Below, piece after piece: positions 42,700-50,252 of a stretch of DNA of 64,000 nt. Below the pieces are notes generated by a model. The model saw only the letters and a program-made list of their open reading frames with translations. It searched no databases and was not told where the DNA came from. Every line of letters starts with the position of its first letter. Within the stretch, counting starts at the first letter, position 1. Origin of the DNA: Candidatus Wallbacteria bacterium (GTDB lineage: Bacteria; Muiribacteriota; JAQTZZ01); contig JAQTZZ010000003.1 of NCBI GenBank assembly GCA_028687545.1, forward strand, positions 107,261-171,260, in the 5' to 3' direction. The translations under genes were made by a program, and so were the position numbers.

Positions 42700-44865
42700 A
42701 TGTCTCAGAGCGATTTCAAGCCTTATATCTCTCCCGACAAATCACCGGCTGAATTCACGCTCCGTGCCGTTGTCTTGGGTGCAGTTCTCGGAGTGGTTTT
42801 TGCGGCGTCCAGCGTCTACCTGGCTCTGAAAGTGGGCATGACTGTAAGTGCTTCCATCCCGGTGGCAGTTCTATCCATCACACTTTTCCGGCTCTTCGGA
42901 AAAGCCACGATCCTGGAGAACAACATCGTGCAGACCACCGGATCAGCCGGCGAATCCCTGGCTTTCGGAATCGCCACTACCATGCCGGTCTATCTGCTGC
43001 TTGGACAGGATATGAAAATTCTGACCATTTTTCTGGTGGCTTTGTTCGGCGGCCTGCTGGGCGTGCTGATGATGATCCCGCTCCGGCGCGGACTGATAGT
43101 TGAAGAACACGGGAAACTGACCTATCCGGAAGGCACAGCCTGCGCTGATGTATTGATTGTAGGCGAAGAGGGAGGATCACAGGCCAAGACGGTTTTCCTG
43201 GGATTCGGACTGGCGGCATTGTACAAGTTCCTCAATTGCGGAACAAAACTCTGGCTGGATACTCCGGAAACTCTGCTGCGATTTTTAAAGGGCGGATCAT
43301 TCGGAGCTGAAGTGTCTCCCGAACTTCTGGGCGTTGGCTATATTATCGGTCCGAAAATTTCGGCCAACATGATGGCAGGAGGTATCTTATCATTCCTGAT
43401 CCTGATCCCGATGATCAAGATCTTCGGATCAGGAATTAATGAGATCATGTTTCCTGCAGTCAAGCTCATCAAAGACATGTCTCCTCATGAAATCAGGAAC
43501 GCCTATATCCTGTATATTGGTGCCGGAGCTGTGGCTACAGGCGGTATCATCAGCCTGATCCGCTCCCTGCCTACGATCTTTTCAGCTTTCATGGCAGGCT
43601 TCAAGACATTCGTGGATTCCAGGAAAAACCCTGGAAAAAGTCAGAACGTCCCCCGTACTGAACAGGATCTTTCCCTGAACATAGTGGTGTTCGGATCCCT
43701 GGGTCTGGTAGCTGCAATCTGGCTCGCTCCCAACCTGGGAATCAACGCGGTTTCCGCGGTGCTGATCGTGCTCTTCGGATTCTTCTTCGTGACAGTATCG
43801 TCACGAATCTGCGGGGAAATCGGTTCCTCGTCCAACCCTATCTCCGGAATGACTGTGGCGACCCTGCTGATCACCTGTCTGCTTTTCCTGATGGCGGGCT
43901 GGACCGGAGTCTCCTACAGAGCAATGGCGCTGGCCACAGCAGCCATCGTCTGCGTGGCAGCTTCCAACGGCGGTGCCACCAGCCAGGACCTGAAGACAGG
44001 ATTTCTGGTCGGAGGAACTCCTAGATACCAGCAGCTGGGCCTGATGGTCGGCGTGATCACCAGCGCGCTCTTCATCGGCTGGACTGTGATGACCCTCAAT
44101 GATGCGTACACCACGATCGTACCCAGGGAATACCCGAACTATGTCGCCCCGGTGATTCCCGGCACACCTGAGATGAAAGGGCCGGCTGGAGACAGCAATC
44201 TATATAAAATCCACTTTGTCCAGGAAGTAACCGCAGACGTGCCGATCGGAAAATATCTGATCAATGAATCAGGCAAGATTGTGTACCTGGTGGATCCGGG
44301 TATCGCCGGAGTGGTCACGGAATATACCAATAAAGACGGCAAGATCGTCAAGTCGACCAAGCTTGATTCACCCAAAGCCAGGCTCTTTTCCATGATCATC
44401 GACGGCATTCTCACCCGCAAACTGCCCTGGGGACTGGTGCTGCTCGGAGTTTTCCTGTCCCTGATGATGGAACTCGTTGGTGTATCCTCTCTGCCCTTCG
44501 CTGTCGGGCTTTATCTGCCTCTTTCCAGTTCCACTCCAATCATGGCCGGCGGGCTGATCCGATTTCTGGTGGACCGGAAGAAGCGGATGAGCGAAGCTGA
44601 GGCGGAGTTTTCACCAGGAGTGCTGCTCTCGTCCGGTTATATTGCAGGCGGAGCGATCACAGGGGTATTCCTCGCGGCACTCACCGGCTTCGGGGTGGAC
44701 GGCAATATCAGTCTCTACGACAAGATGGCCGGCTTTTCCACCTGGATCGGATACACGGAAAACCTGGCAGACGCGGTCTGGTTTGCTTTCATCCCATTCC
44801 TGATTCTGATGTACTTCCTATACAGGAATGCTCAGGTTGAGGAACCGGCGAAAGCGAAAAAGTAA
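42700..44865 (+). CDS. OPT-family oligopeptide transporter
   Basis: A 721-residue membrane protein with about 15 helices. The opening (FTLRAVVLGAVLGVVFAASSVYLALKVGMTVSASIPVAVL) and ENNIVQTTGSAGESLAFG are hallmarks of the bacterial OPT family. A periplasmic-looking loop of about 90 residues lies near 480-570. It imports small peptides by proton coupling. The Shine-Dalgarno is AAGGGGG. A strong terminator follows its stop. Confidence 0.93.
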   Translation: MSQSDFKPYISPDKSPAEFTLRAVVLGAVLGVVFAASSVYLALKVGMTVSASIPVAVLSITLFRLFGKATILENNIVQTTGSAGESLAFGIATTMPVYLLLGQDMKILTIFLVALFGGLLGVLMMIPLRRGLIVEEHGKLTYPEGTACADVLIVGEEGGSQAKTVFLGFGLAALYKFLNCGTKLWLDTPETLLRFLKGGSFGAEVSPELLGVGYIIGPKISANMMAGGILSFLILIPMIKIFGSGINEIMFPAVKLIKDMSPHEIRNAYILYIGAGAVATGGIISLIRSLPTIFSAFMAGFKTFVDSRKNPGKSQNVPRTEQDLSLNIVVFGSLGLVAAIWLAPNLGINAVSAVLIVLFGFFFVTVSSRICGEIGSSSNPISGMTVATLLITCLLFLMAGWTGVSYRAMALATAAIVCVAASNGGATSQDLKTGFLVGGTPRYQQLGLMVGVITSALFIGWTVMTLNDAYTTIVPREYPNYVAPVIPGTPEMKGPAGDSNLYKIHFVQEVTADVPIGKYLINESGKIVYLVDPGIAGVVTEYTNKDGKIVKSTKLDSPKARLFSMIIDGILTRKLPWGLVLLGVFLSLMMELVGVSSLPFAVGLYLPLSSSTPIMAGGLIRFLVDRKKRMSEAEAEFSPGVLLSSGYIAGGAITGVFLAALTGFGVDGNISLYDKMAGFSTWIGYTENLADAVWFAFIPFLILMYFLYRNAQVEEPAKAKK

Positions 44866-44885
44866 TTCTTTTTAGTAAACTCATT

Positions 44886-44919
44886 GCAGAGACACGTTAA
44901 ACCGTGTCTCTGCTTTTTT
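44886..44919 (+). terminator. rho-independent terminator after the OPT gene
   Basis: A perfect 11-bp stem (GCAGAGACACG at 44886-44896 with its complement at 44903-44913), a six-base loop and a T6 tail. Confidence 0.93.
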
Positions 44920-44971
44920 AGACCTGAAAATTGAATTTTACCAGCCATGAAAATTCTGGTAGATTGATTCC

Positions 44972-46204
44972 ATGAAGATCATCATTTTATTTCTCCTGTT
45001 CTGCTCATTAACCGCCTTTGCCGGCAAATCCGACTTCGAGTCCCTGCTTGCGTCTTACAACGACTGCTGGCAGACACTCAAATACTATTCAGATCAGGCC
45101 CTGGGAATTGACAGGTCGCAATGGAAATCCTACCGGGAAGTCTACATTGCCGGAATTTACTGCCGCAGGCAGGTGGAAAATTACAGGCGCGAGATATTGT
45201 CCATGATCGAGGCAAACCCCTCTGTTACATTGGGTGGATTCCTGAAATTTTTCCAAAAAAGCAGGCAGCAGATCAATTACACGGCTTTCAGGGAGCTCGT
45301 GGAATACAACGCCAAGTATCTCTCAGGGATGCGGCACACCCCTGAACTTGCCGACACCAGGGTCAGGGCGATCGAGGAAGTTGCAGTTCTGTGCGAAAGT
45401 ACTCCTGAACCAAGGCAGGACAAGCGGATCGCCGCTCTGATCGAACGCAAGTACTTCTTCGGCCATGAAAGTGATGCCGAGAGAATGAAAAGGCGGGACC
45501 AGAGTGGTTTCAGCACAATTGTCAATGAACGCTTCAATTCAGTCGAATATCTGCACGGCCTGACACCCATCCTCAGCCAGGACGACTCGTTCCTGAATAC
45601 CGGAGAAGTTCTCCTGATCTTTGATTTCGAAAAACCCTGCTACGAGCGTGGAGTGATTGAATTATACAATCTCCTGGATCAGAACCTGATTCCCGGAATC
45701 TTTTTCTTTCAGCTCTACAACGGAATTCCGGAAAGATTGCTTCACTTCCAGACAGGTTCGGACATCAGGGTTGCGATTCTGGGATTCAGCCAGGAAAACC
45801 AGGATGATACAATACTTCAATCCAGTTTCCGCGAGGTCTTCGACAGGGTCAAGAGGGAATCGCGCGGGATCATGAATCTAACCCACAAGGACCCGCTTTT
45901 TATCCGGCCGCTGATGGATATTATTCCGGATAATTACGTTAAATATCTATTCAGCGACCTGGGTCTGATCACGCTGGGCTGGACCATCGACAGCCGGGAC
46001 TGGCTGGAAGAAGATCCGGACAAGACATTTTCAATTCTCCAAAAGGAACTGGATCGGCGCGGCAGGGGTATTATTCTTTTTCACGCGGTTTATCCGAATA
46101 CAGTTGCATTGCTCGGGAAAACCCTGTCCTACCTCTCGGACAATCACTGGAAGATAGTAAACGACCGGCCTGTGCTGGATGCATATTTCTGGAAAAAGTA
46201 CTAG
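44972..46204 (+). CDS. exported protein with degenerate polysaccharide-deacetylase (NodB) fold
   Basis: A 410-residue protein with a signal peptide (residues 1-17). The first half is helical and unrecognised. Residues about 205-405 follow the NodB order: VLLIFDFEKP, GVIELYNLLDQNLIPGIFFFQ, LGWTIDSRDW and GRGIILFHAVYPNTVALLGKTLSYL. The catalytic Asp-Asp and the His-x3-5-His metal site are not in place (FDFE and GFSQEN), so it is likely a carbohydrate-binding or pseudo-enzyme. A 24-bp hairpin begins in its stop codon. Confidence 0.65.
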   Translation: MKIIILFLLFCSLTAFAGKSDFESLLASYNDCWQTLKYYSDQALGIDRSQWKSYREVYIAGIYCRRQVENYRREILSMIEANPSVTLGGFLKFFQKSRQQINYTAFRELVEYNAKYLSGMRHTPELADTRVRAIEEVAVLCESTPEPRQDKRIAALIERKYFFGHESDAERMKRRDQSGFSTIVNERFNSVEYLHGLTPILSQDDSFLNTGEVLLIFDFEKPCYERGVIELYNLLDQNLIPGIFFFQLYNGIPERLLHFQTGSDIRVAILGFSQENQDDTILQSSFREVFDRVKRESRGIMNLTHKDPLFIRPLMDIIPDNYVKYLFSDLGLITLGWTIDSRDWLEEDPDKTFSILQKELDRRGRGIILFHAVYPNTVALLGKTLSYLSDNHWKIVNDRPVLDAYFWKKY

Positions 46205-46253
46205 AACCCATTTCATAAGTCTGCGGTGACGCAGACTTATGAAATGGGTTCTA
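46202..46253. repeat. perfect 24-bp hairpin with GTGA tetraloop
   Basis: Arms 46202-46225 and 46230-46253 are exact reverse complements around a GTGA (GNRA) loop. It starts within the stop codon of the plus-strand gene and lies 33 bases from the convergent macrodomain gene end. There is no T-tract on either strand. It may be a terminator without U-run, an mRNA-protecting stem or a REP/MITE-like element. Confidence 0.85.
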
Positions 46254-46286
46254 ACTGGGGATGAATTTCAGGAATTGCGCGCTTTC

Positions 46287-46856
46287 CTAGCGGACTTTTA
46301 CTTTGTATTTCCCTGCCAGAACGGTCAGGGAGTCCTCAAAGAGTTTCAGAATTTCAGCTGTGAACAGAACAAACACCACTTCACGGAAACGGCCTGGTTT
46401 TTCCTTGAGGAAGAGCATGGTCTCGTCCAGGGCAGCAGGGGCTGCCAGTTCCGGCGGGTAACCATAGACACCTGTGCTGATTGAAGGGAAGGCGATCCGT
46501 TGGATCCCATTCTTGGAAGCCAGCCTCAGCGAATTCCTGTAACTATTCCGCAGCAGCGCTTCTTCACCGGCATTCCCACCCTGCCAGATCGGGCCTACTG
46601 TATGGATCACATATTTTGCCGGCAGCCAGCCTGCCATGGTGATGACCGCTTCTCCGGTCGGACAGCCGCCTTGCATTACTACGATTTTCTCGCATTCCTC
46701 GTCTATCACAGGACCGCCTGCCTGATGGATGGCCCCGTCCACGCCTCCTCCTCCACAGAGCTTGGAATTAGCGGCATTCACGATCGCTTCAATCCTCTCT
46801 TTCGTGAGATCCCCGGATTTCAAGCGCAGGAGGGTGTCCCTTATCATAAGCTTCAT
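46287..46856 (-). CDS. macrodomain protein (YmdB-type ADP-ribose binding/deacetylase)
   Basis: A 189-residue macrodomain. It shows AIVNAANSKLCGGGGVDGAIHQAGG, GEAVITMAGWLPAKYVIHTVGP and AFPSISTGVYGYP, all of the phosphate-binding loops. Proteins of this type hydrolyse O-acetyl-ADP-ribose or remove ADP-ribose from targets. No ADP-ribosyltransferase is adjacent. It is a single gene convergent with the NodB-like gene and divergent from the flagellar operon. Confidence 0.92.
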   Translation of the reverse strand: MKLMIRDTLLRLKSGDLTKERIEAIVNAANSKLCGGGGVDGAIHQAGGPVIDEECEKIVVMQGGCPTGEAVITMAGWLPAKYVIHTVGPIWQGGNAGEEALLRNSYRNSLRLASKNGIQRIAFPSISTGVYGYPPELAAPAALDETMLFLKEKPGRFREVVFVLFTAEILKLFEDSLTVLAGKYKVKVR

Positions 46857-46943
46857 AGATCCTCTTGAAGAAAATTGAGTTTTGTCAGAGCCTTCTTCAC
46901 AATCACAGTGTAGCAGAACAATTCAGAAAATAAAATGGCCTGT

Positions 46944-46969
46944 TAAAGTTTTGGCTTTCCTTCCGATAA
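46944..46969 (+). promoter_or_regulatory. sigma-28 (FliA) promoter of the flagellar operon
   Basis: TAAAGTTT at 46944-46951 matches the sigma-28 -35 exactly, and TCCGATAA at 46962-46969 matches seven of eight bases of the -10 GCCGATAA. The spacer is 10 bases, one shorter than the usual 11. It lies 130 bases before flbD. Confidence 0.7.
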
Positions 46970-47099
46970 CAAGTACGGAAAAGCTTGAAAGGCAGGAATT
47001 CCGATTTTTTTTGAATTGCGGCTGTTGGTCTGAAGGATTCTGGATGACAGGGAAAAAGCCGATAGGTAGAAGACAGCGAGAAAGGAAATCTACGTTGCG

Positions 47100-47288
47100 A
47101 TGATAAAATTGACGAGATTCAACGGATCCAATCTGTTTGTCAACGAGGAGCTGGTGGAGATGGTAGAACATACCCCGGATACCGTATTGACTTTCGTGTC
47201 AGGCAGAAAACTGCTTGTCAAAGAAGACATCGTGGGAATTATAACGAAAATCAGGGAATACAAAGATGCAATTTTTCAGGGAGAATGA
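47100..47288 (+). CDS. flbD: flagellar protein FlbD
   Basis: A 62-residue protein with the FlbD pattern MIKLTRFNGSNLFVNEELVE and DTVLTFVSGRKLLVKE. The small FlbD family is nearly always found in motility operons beside motA or fliL. It is the first gene of the flagellar unit here. The AAAGGAAA upstream is too far for a good Shine-Dalgarno. Confidence 0.9.
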   Translation: MIKLTRFNGSNLFVNEELVEMVEHTPDTVLTFVSGRKLLVKEDIVGIITKIREYKDAIFQGE

Positions 47289-47324
47289 CGACTCTGTCCG
47301 GTGAATAAGATTTAGGAGGTCCAG

Positions 47325-47846
47325 ATGGCGGATGAGGAAAAAAATACAGTACTGGGAGTCGGAAAGATAAGTCCTCTGAATAAAATCCTGCTGTTCGGGA
47401 TTGCCGGAATACTGTTGATCCTTGCAATAACCTGTATCTGCATCGTCACGATCACCTTCATGTCCAACAAGCAGGCAGCGGTTTTAGTCAATTCCGGCAG
47501 GCCTCCAGTTGTCGCCACATACGGATTGAAGGAGTTTTTGGTTTCTACAAGGGACAATCAGGGTATCATCAAGGCGGAAATTGAGCTCGGACTTTCCGAC
47601 TTGAAAATGGCTGATCTGGTGTCGAAAAATCTGGGTGAAATCCGTGACAGTGTCAACAGGATTCTGACTTCGAAAAATCTCGGAGAAGCCAATGAGTCAT
47701 TCGCCTCTAAAGAATTGCACAGGGAAATCCTGGAATCCGTTAACGAAGTCTTAACCCCGCATCTGAAAGTAAGGGCCTCTTTTTTCCGATTTAATGCACC
47801 ACCGCAGGTGGTTGATGTTCATTTTCTGAATTTTTTCGCAAAATAA
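47325..47846 (+). CDS. fliL: flagellar basal-body protein FliL
   Basis: A 173-residue protein with a cytoplasmic N-terminus, one membrane helix (residues about 22-46) and the periplasmic FliL domain ending in VVDVHFLNFFAK. It supports the stators and torque generation. AGGAGG five bases upstream fixes the start at 47325. It lies between flbD and fliM. Confidence 0.92.
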   Translation: MADEEKNTVLGVGKISPLNKILLFGIAGILLILAITCICIVTITFMSNKQAAVLVNSGRPPVVATYGLKEFLVSTRDNQGIIKAEIELGLSDLKMADLVSKNLGEIRDSVNRILTSKNLGEANESFASKELHREILESVNEVLTPHLKVRASFFRFNAPPQVVDVHFLNFFAK

Positions 47847-47869
47847 AGACAAGATAAGGAAATAATGTC

Positions 47870-48883
47870 ATGCCCGACACCCTCTCACAAGATGAAATTG
47901 ATGCATTATTGAATGCGATTTCAAGCGGTGATTCCAATGCAGCGGCAGAGAAGAAAGAAGAGGAAGCTATAAAACTGCAGCGGAAAATCAAGATTTACGA
48001 TTTCAAGCGTCCTGATAAATTTTCAAAGGAACAGATCAGGACAATCAGCAGAATCCATGAGACTTTTGCGCATCTGACAAGCAACTTTCTTTCCACCCAG
48101 CTCCGCGCATTGGTGCGTGTGGAAATTGTTTCCGTGGATCAGATCACTTACGAAGAGTTCATCCGCAGCATCAGCAATCCTACCATGATCAGTGTTTTTA
48201 ATCTGGGAACTCTCGCGGGCAGCGGTGTATTGGAAACCAATCTCGGCATCGTTTATTCAATGCTTGACCGTCTGTTCGGAGGGACAGGGAAAACCCTGGA
48301 AAAAATCCGTATCCTGACGGAAATCGAAGAAGCTGTGATGAGGAGGCTGCTTGTCAAGATCCTGGATCTGTTGAAAGAATCGTGGTTCCAGGTGATCGAG
48401 ATTTCGCCCAGGCTGGAGTTGATCGAAAGCAACCCGCAATTCACCCAAATTGTGTCTCCATCTGAAATGGTCCTGCTGGTTAGCTTCCAGGTCAATGTTG
48501 GAGAAGTGGAAGGCATCATGAATCTGTGCATTCCATATTTAGTGCTTGAACCGATCGTCAGCAAACTTACCACACAGTCCTGGTTCATGCCAATGAAGCC
48601 AGAGGCTTCGTCTGAAGACATCATTTCAATCGAAAAAAAAGTGAAAAATGTGAACATTCCACTGATTGCCGAACTCGGCACTACAACGGTCTCTTTCCAG
48701 GATGTGCTGGGTCTCAAGGTCGGAGACATCATAATCCTCGATAAAAAGATCAATCAACCGATAAATATTAAGATCGGCAATTCGGTCAAATATTCTGCTC
48801 GCCCCGGTGTAGTCGGAAAATTCAGAGGAGCTGTGATTGAAGAGACGGTCAAGAACGATGAAGAGGAGGTGCTCAAGCTATGA
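47870..48883 (+). CDS. fliM: flagellar motor switch protein FliM
   Basis: A 337-residue switch protein. The N-terminal CheY-P binding peptide is LSQDEIDALLNAI. The middle CheC-like domain (IRTISRIHETFAHLTSNFLSTQLR) and C-terminal SpoA domain (LGLKVGDIIILDKKINQPINIKIGN) complete the family layout. It overlaps the FliY-type gene by four bases. Confidence 0.96.
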   Translation: MPDTLSQDEIDALLNAISSGDSNAAAEKKEEEAIKLQRKIKIYDFKRPDKFSKEQIRTISRIHETFAHLTSNFLSTQLRALVRVEIVSVDQITYEEFIRSISNPTMISVFNLGTLAGSGVLETNLGIVYSMLDRLFGGTGKTLEKIRILTEIEEAVMRRLLVKILDLLKESWFQVIEISPRLELIESNPQFTQIVSPSEMVLLVSFQVNVGEVEGIMNLCIPYLVLEPIVSKLTTQSWFMPMKPEASSEDIISIEKKVKNVNIPLIAELGTTTVSFQDVLGLKVGDIIILDKKINQPINIKIGNSVKYSARPGVVGKFRGAVIEETVKNDEEEVLKL

Positions 48884-50094
48884 GCGAAGAAATGCTGAGT
48901 CAGGAAGAAATAGATGCTCTGTTGAGCGGTGGCATGCCGGGCTCGGATGACGGCGCAAGCTCCAGGACCTCCTCCGGGTCGGAGCCGGCACCTCTGGATA
49001 CAAATGACGAAGAAAAATTCAGAGAAGTGATTGAATCATTGTTGAGTACTGTTTCCACAGTCGTTTCCACCATTCTCAACACAAGCTTCAGTTTCTCACT
49101 GAAGGAAATTAAAAACGAGTCCGAAACGGGGCTTGCTTCACTTCTTGCCGGGCAGAACTTTTCCCACAATTTTATTGAGTTCCAAAAAAATCTGAGCGGT
49201 GGATTCCATTTTTTGATCAAAAAGGAATCTGTGGCTGTGATTGCCGACATGATGATGGGAACAGACGGCACTTCTCCTCCCGAAGAGATCAACGAGATTT
49301 ACCTCTCGGCGATCGATGAAGCTTTCAACCAGATGATGGGTTCTTCAGCCAATTCCATCAGTTCCTTGATCGGGAGTTCTGTTGAAATCATGCCCGGTAA
49401 AACCAAAGTTGGATCTTTCGAATCGCTTGATCTTTCCATTATTGGAGACATCCGTCTTCTTAGCCTGCGGCTCAAACTTGGTGAACTATTGGATTCTGAA
49501 TCCTACCTGATCTTTACGGACAATGATTATAATGATTTCCAGTCGAGCCTTAATAAAACAAGGATAGACAGCAAGCAGCAGCTGGAGGCGAGGATCACCC
49601 CCAAAATGCCGAAAGTGGAAATGCCGCCTCCTGTCACGGAAAGTCTCCAGTCCGGGGAGTTCCCCATGCAGCCACAGCCGCCCAGAGTTTCGCCTCATCC
49701 GGTAAAAGCACCGCCTCCATTGCCGGGCGGACCCCAGGCGATAGGCAGCACAGGTAAAGTAAGTCAGCAGCCGGAAATCAGGCCTGCACCGTTCACCCAG
49801 ATCCAGTATCAACAATCCAGGGATGTGCCCAGCAACATTGACCTTCTGATGGACGTGCCGTTGCAGCTCACAGTTGAACTGGGGCGCAAGAAGATGAAAA
49901 TTAAAGAGATTCTGGAACTCGGCTCAGGTTCAGTGATCGAACTGGAAAAACTGGCCGGGGAATCTGTGGACGTACTCGTCAACAACAAACTGATCGCCAA
50001 GGGGGAAGTCGTTGTAATTGATGAAAATTTTGGTATCAGAATCACAACGATTACATCTGCCAGTGAACGGCTGACTAATATGGTCGATTTTTAG
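48880..50094 (+). CDS. fliY: flagellar motor switch protein FliY (CheC-like plus FliN)
   Basis: A 404-residue protein of the FliY type rather than a short FliN. It has an N-terminal CheY-binding peptide (LSQEEIDALLSGG), a CheC-like phosphatase domain at about 40-240 with the conserved Glu/Asn helix (AIDEAFNQMMG), a Pro-rich linker (about 250-310) and a C-terminal FliN/SpoA domain (LLMDVPLQLTVELGRKKMKIKEIL). It should dephosphorylate CheY-P at the motor and form part of the C-ring. It is the last gene in the window's flagellar unit. Confidence 0.93.
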   Translation: MSEEMLSQEEIDALLSGGMPGSDDGASSRTSSGSEPAPLDTNDEEKFREVIESLLSTVSTVVSTILNTSFSFSLKEIKNESETGLASLLAGQNFSHNFIEFQKNLSGGFHFLIKKESVAVIADMMMGTDGTSPPEEINEIYLSAIDEAFNQMMGSSANSISSLIGSSVEIMPGKTKVGSFESLDLSIIGDIRLLSLRLKLGELLDSESYLIFTDNDYNDFQSSLNKTRIDSKQQLEARITPKMPKVEMPPPVTESLQSGEFPMQPQPPRVSPHPVKAPPPLPGGPQAIGSTGKVSQQPEIRPAPFTQIQYQQSRDVPSNIDLLMDVPLQLTVELGRKKMKIKEILELGSGSVIELEKLAGESVDVLVNNKLIAKGEVVVIDENFGIRITTITSASERLTNMVDF

Positions 50095-50130
50095 TTTGTT
50101 ACCCTTAAAGCATTCCCATTGTAGTGATTT

Positions 50131-50168
50131 GTGGACTGTAACATAAGTTCTTTGACGTTACAGTCCAC
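50131..50168. repeat. 12-bp inverted repeat after fliY
   Basis: GTGGACTGTAAC (50131-50142) and its complement (50157-50168) enclose a 14-base loop. There is no T-run, so its role as terminator is uncertain. Confidence 0.55.
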
Positions 50169-50177
50169 TAACCATGG

Positions 50178-50223
50178 CCTGCCATTGTTGAGGTGCGCTA
50201 TGGCGCGCCTTTACAATAGCAGG
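50178..50223. repeat. long imperfect hairpin
   Basis: Paired blocks CCTGC/GCAGG, ATTGT/ACAAT, AGG/CCT and GCGC/GCGC are separated by small symmetric mismatches, giving one 46-base hairpin. It may be a REP-like element or a terminator for the flagellar unit. Confidence 0.5.
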
Positions 50224-50252
50224 TCTCTACTCTTTTCTGATATGATAGAATC

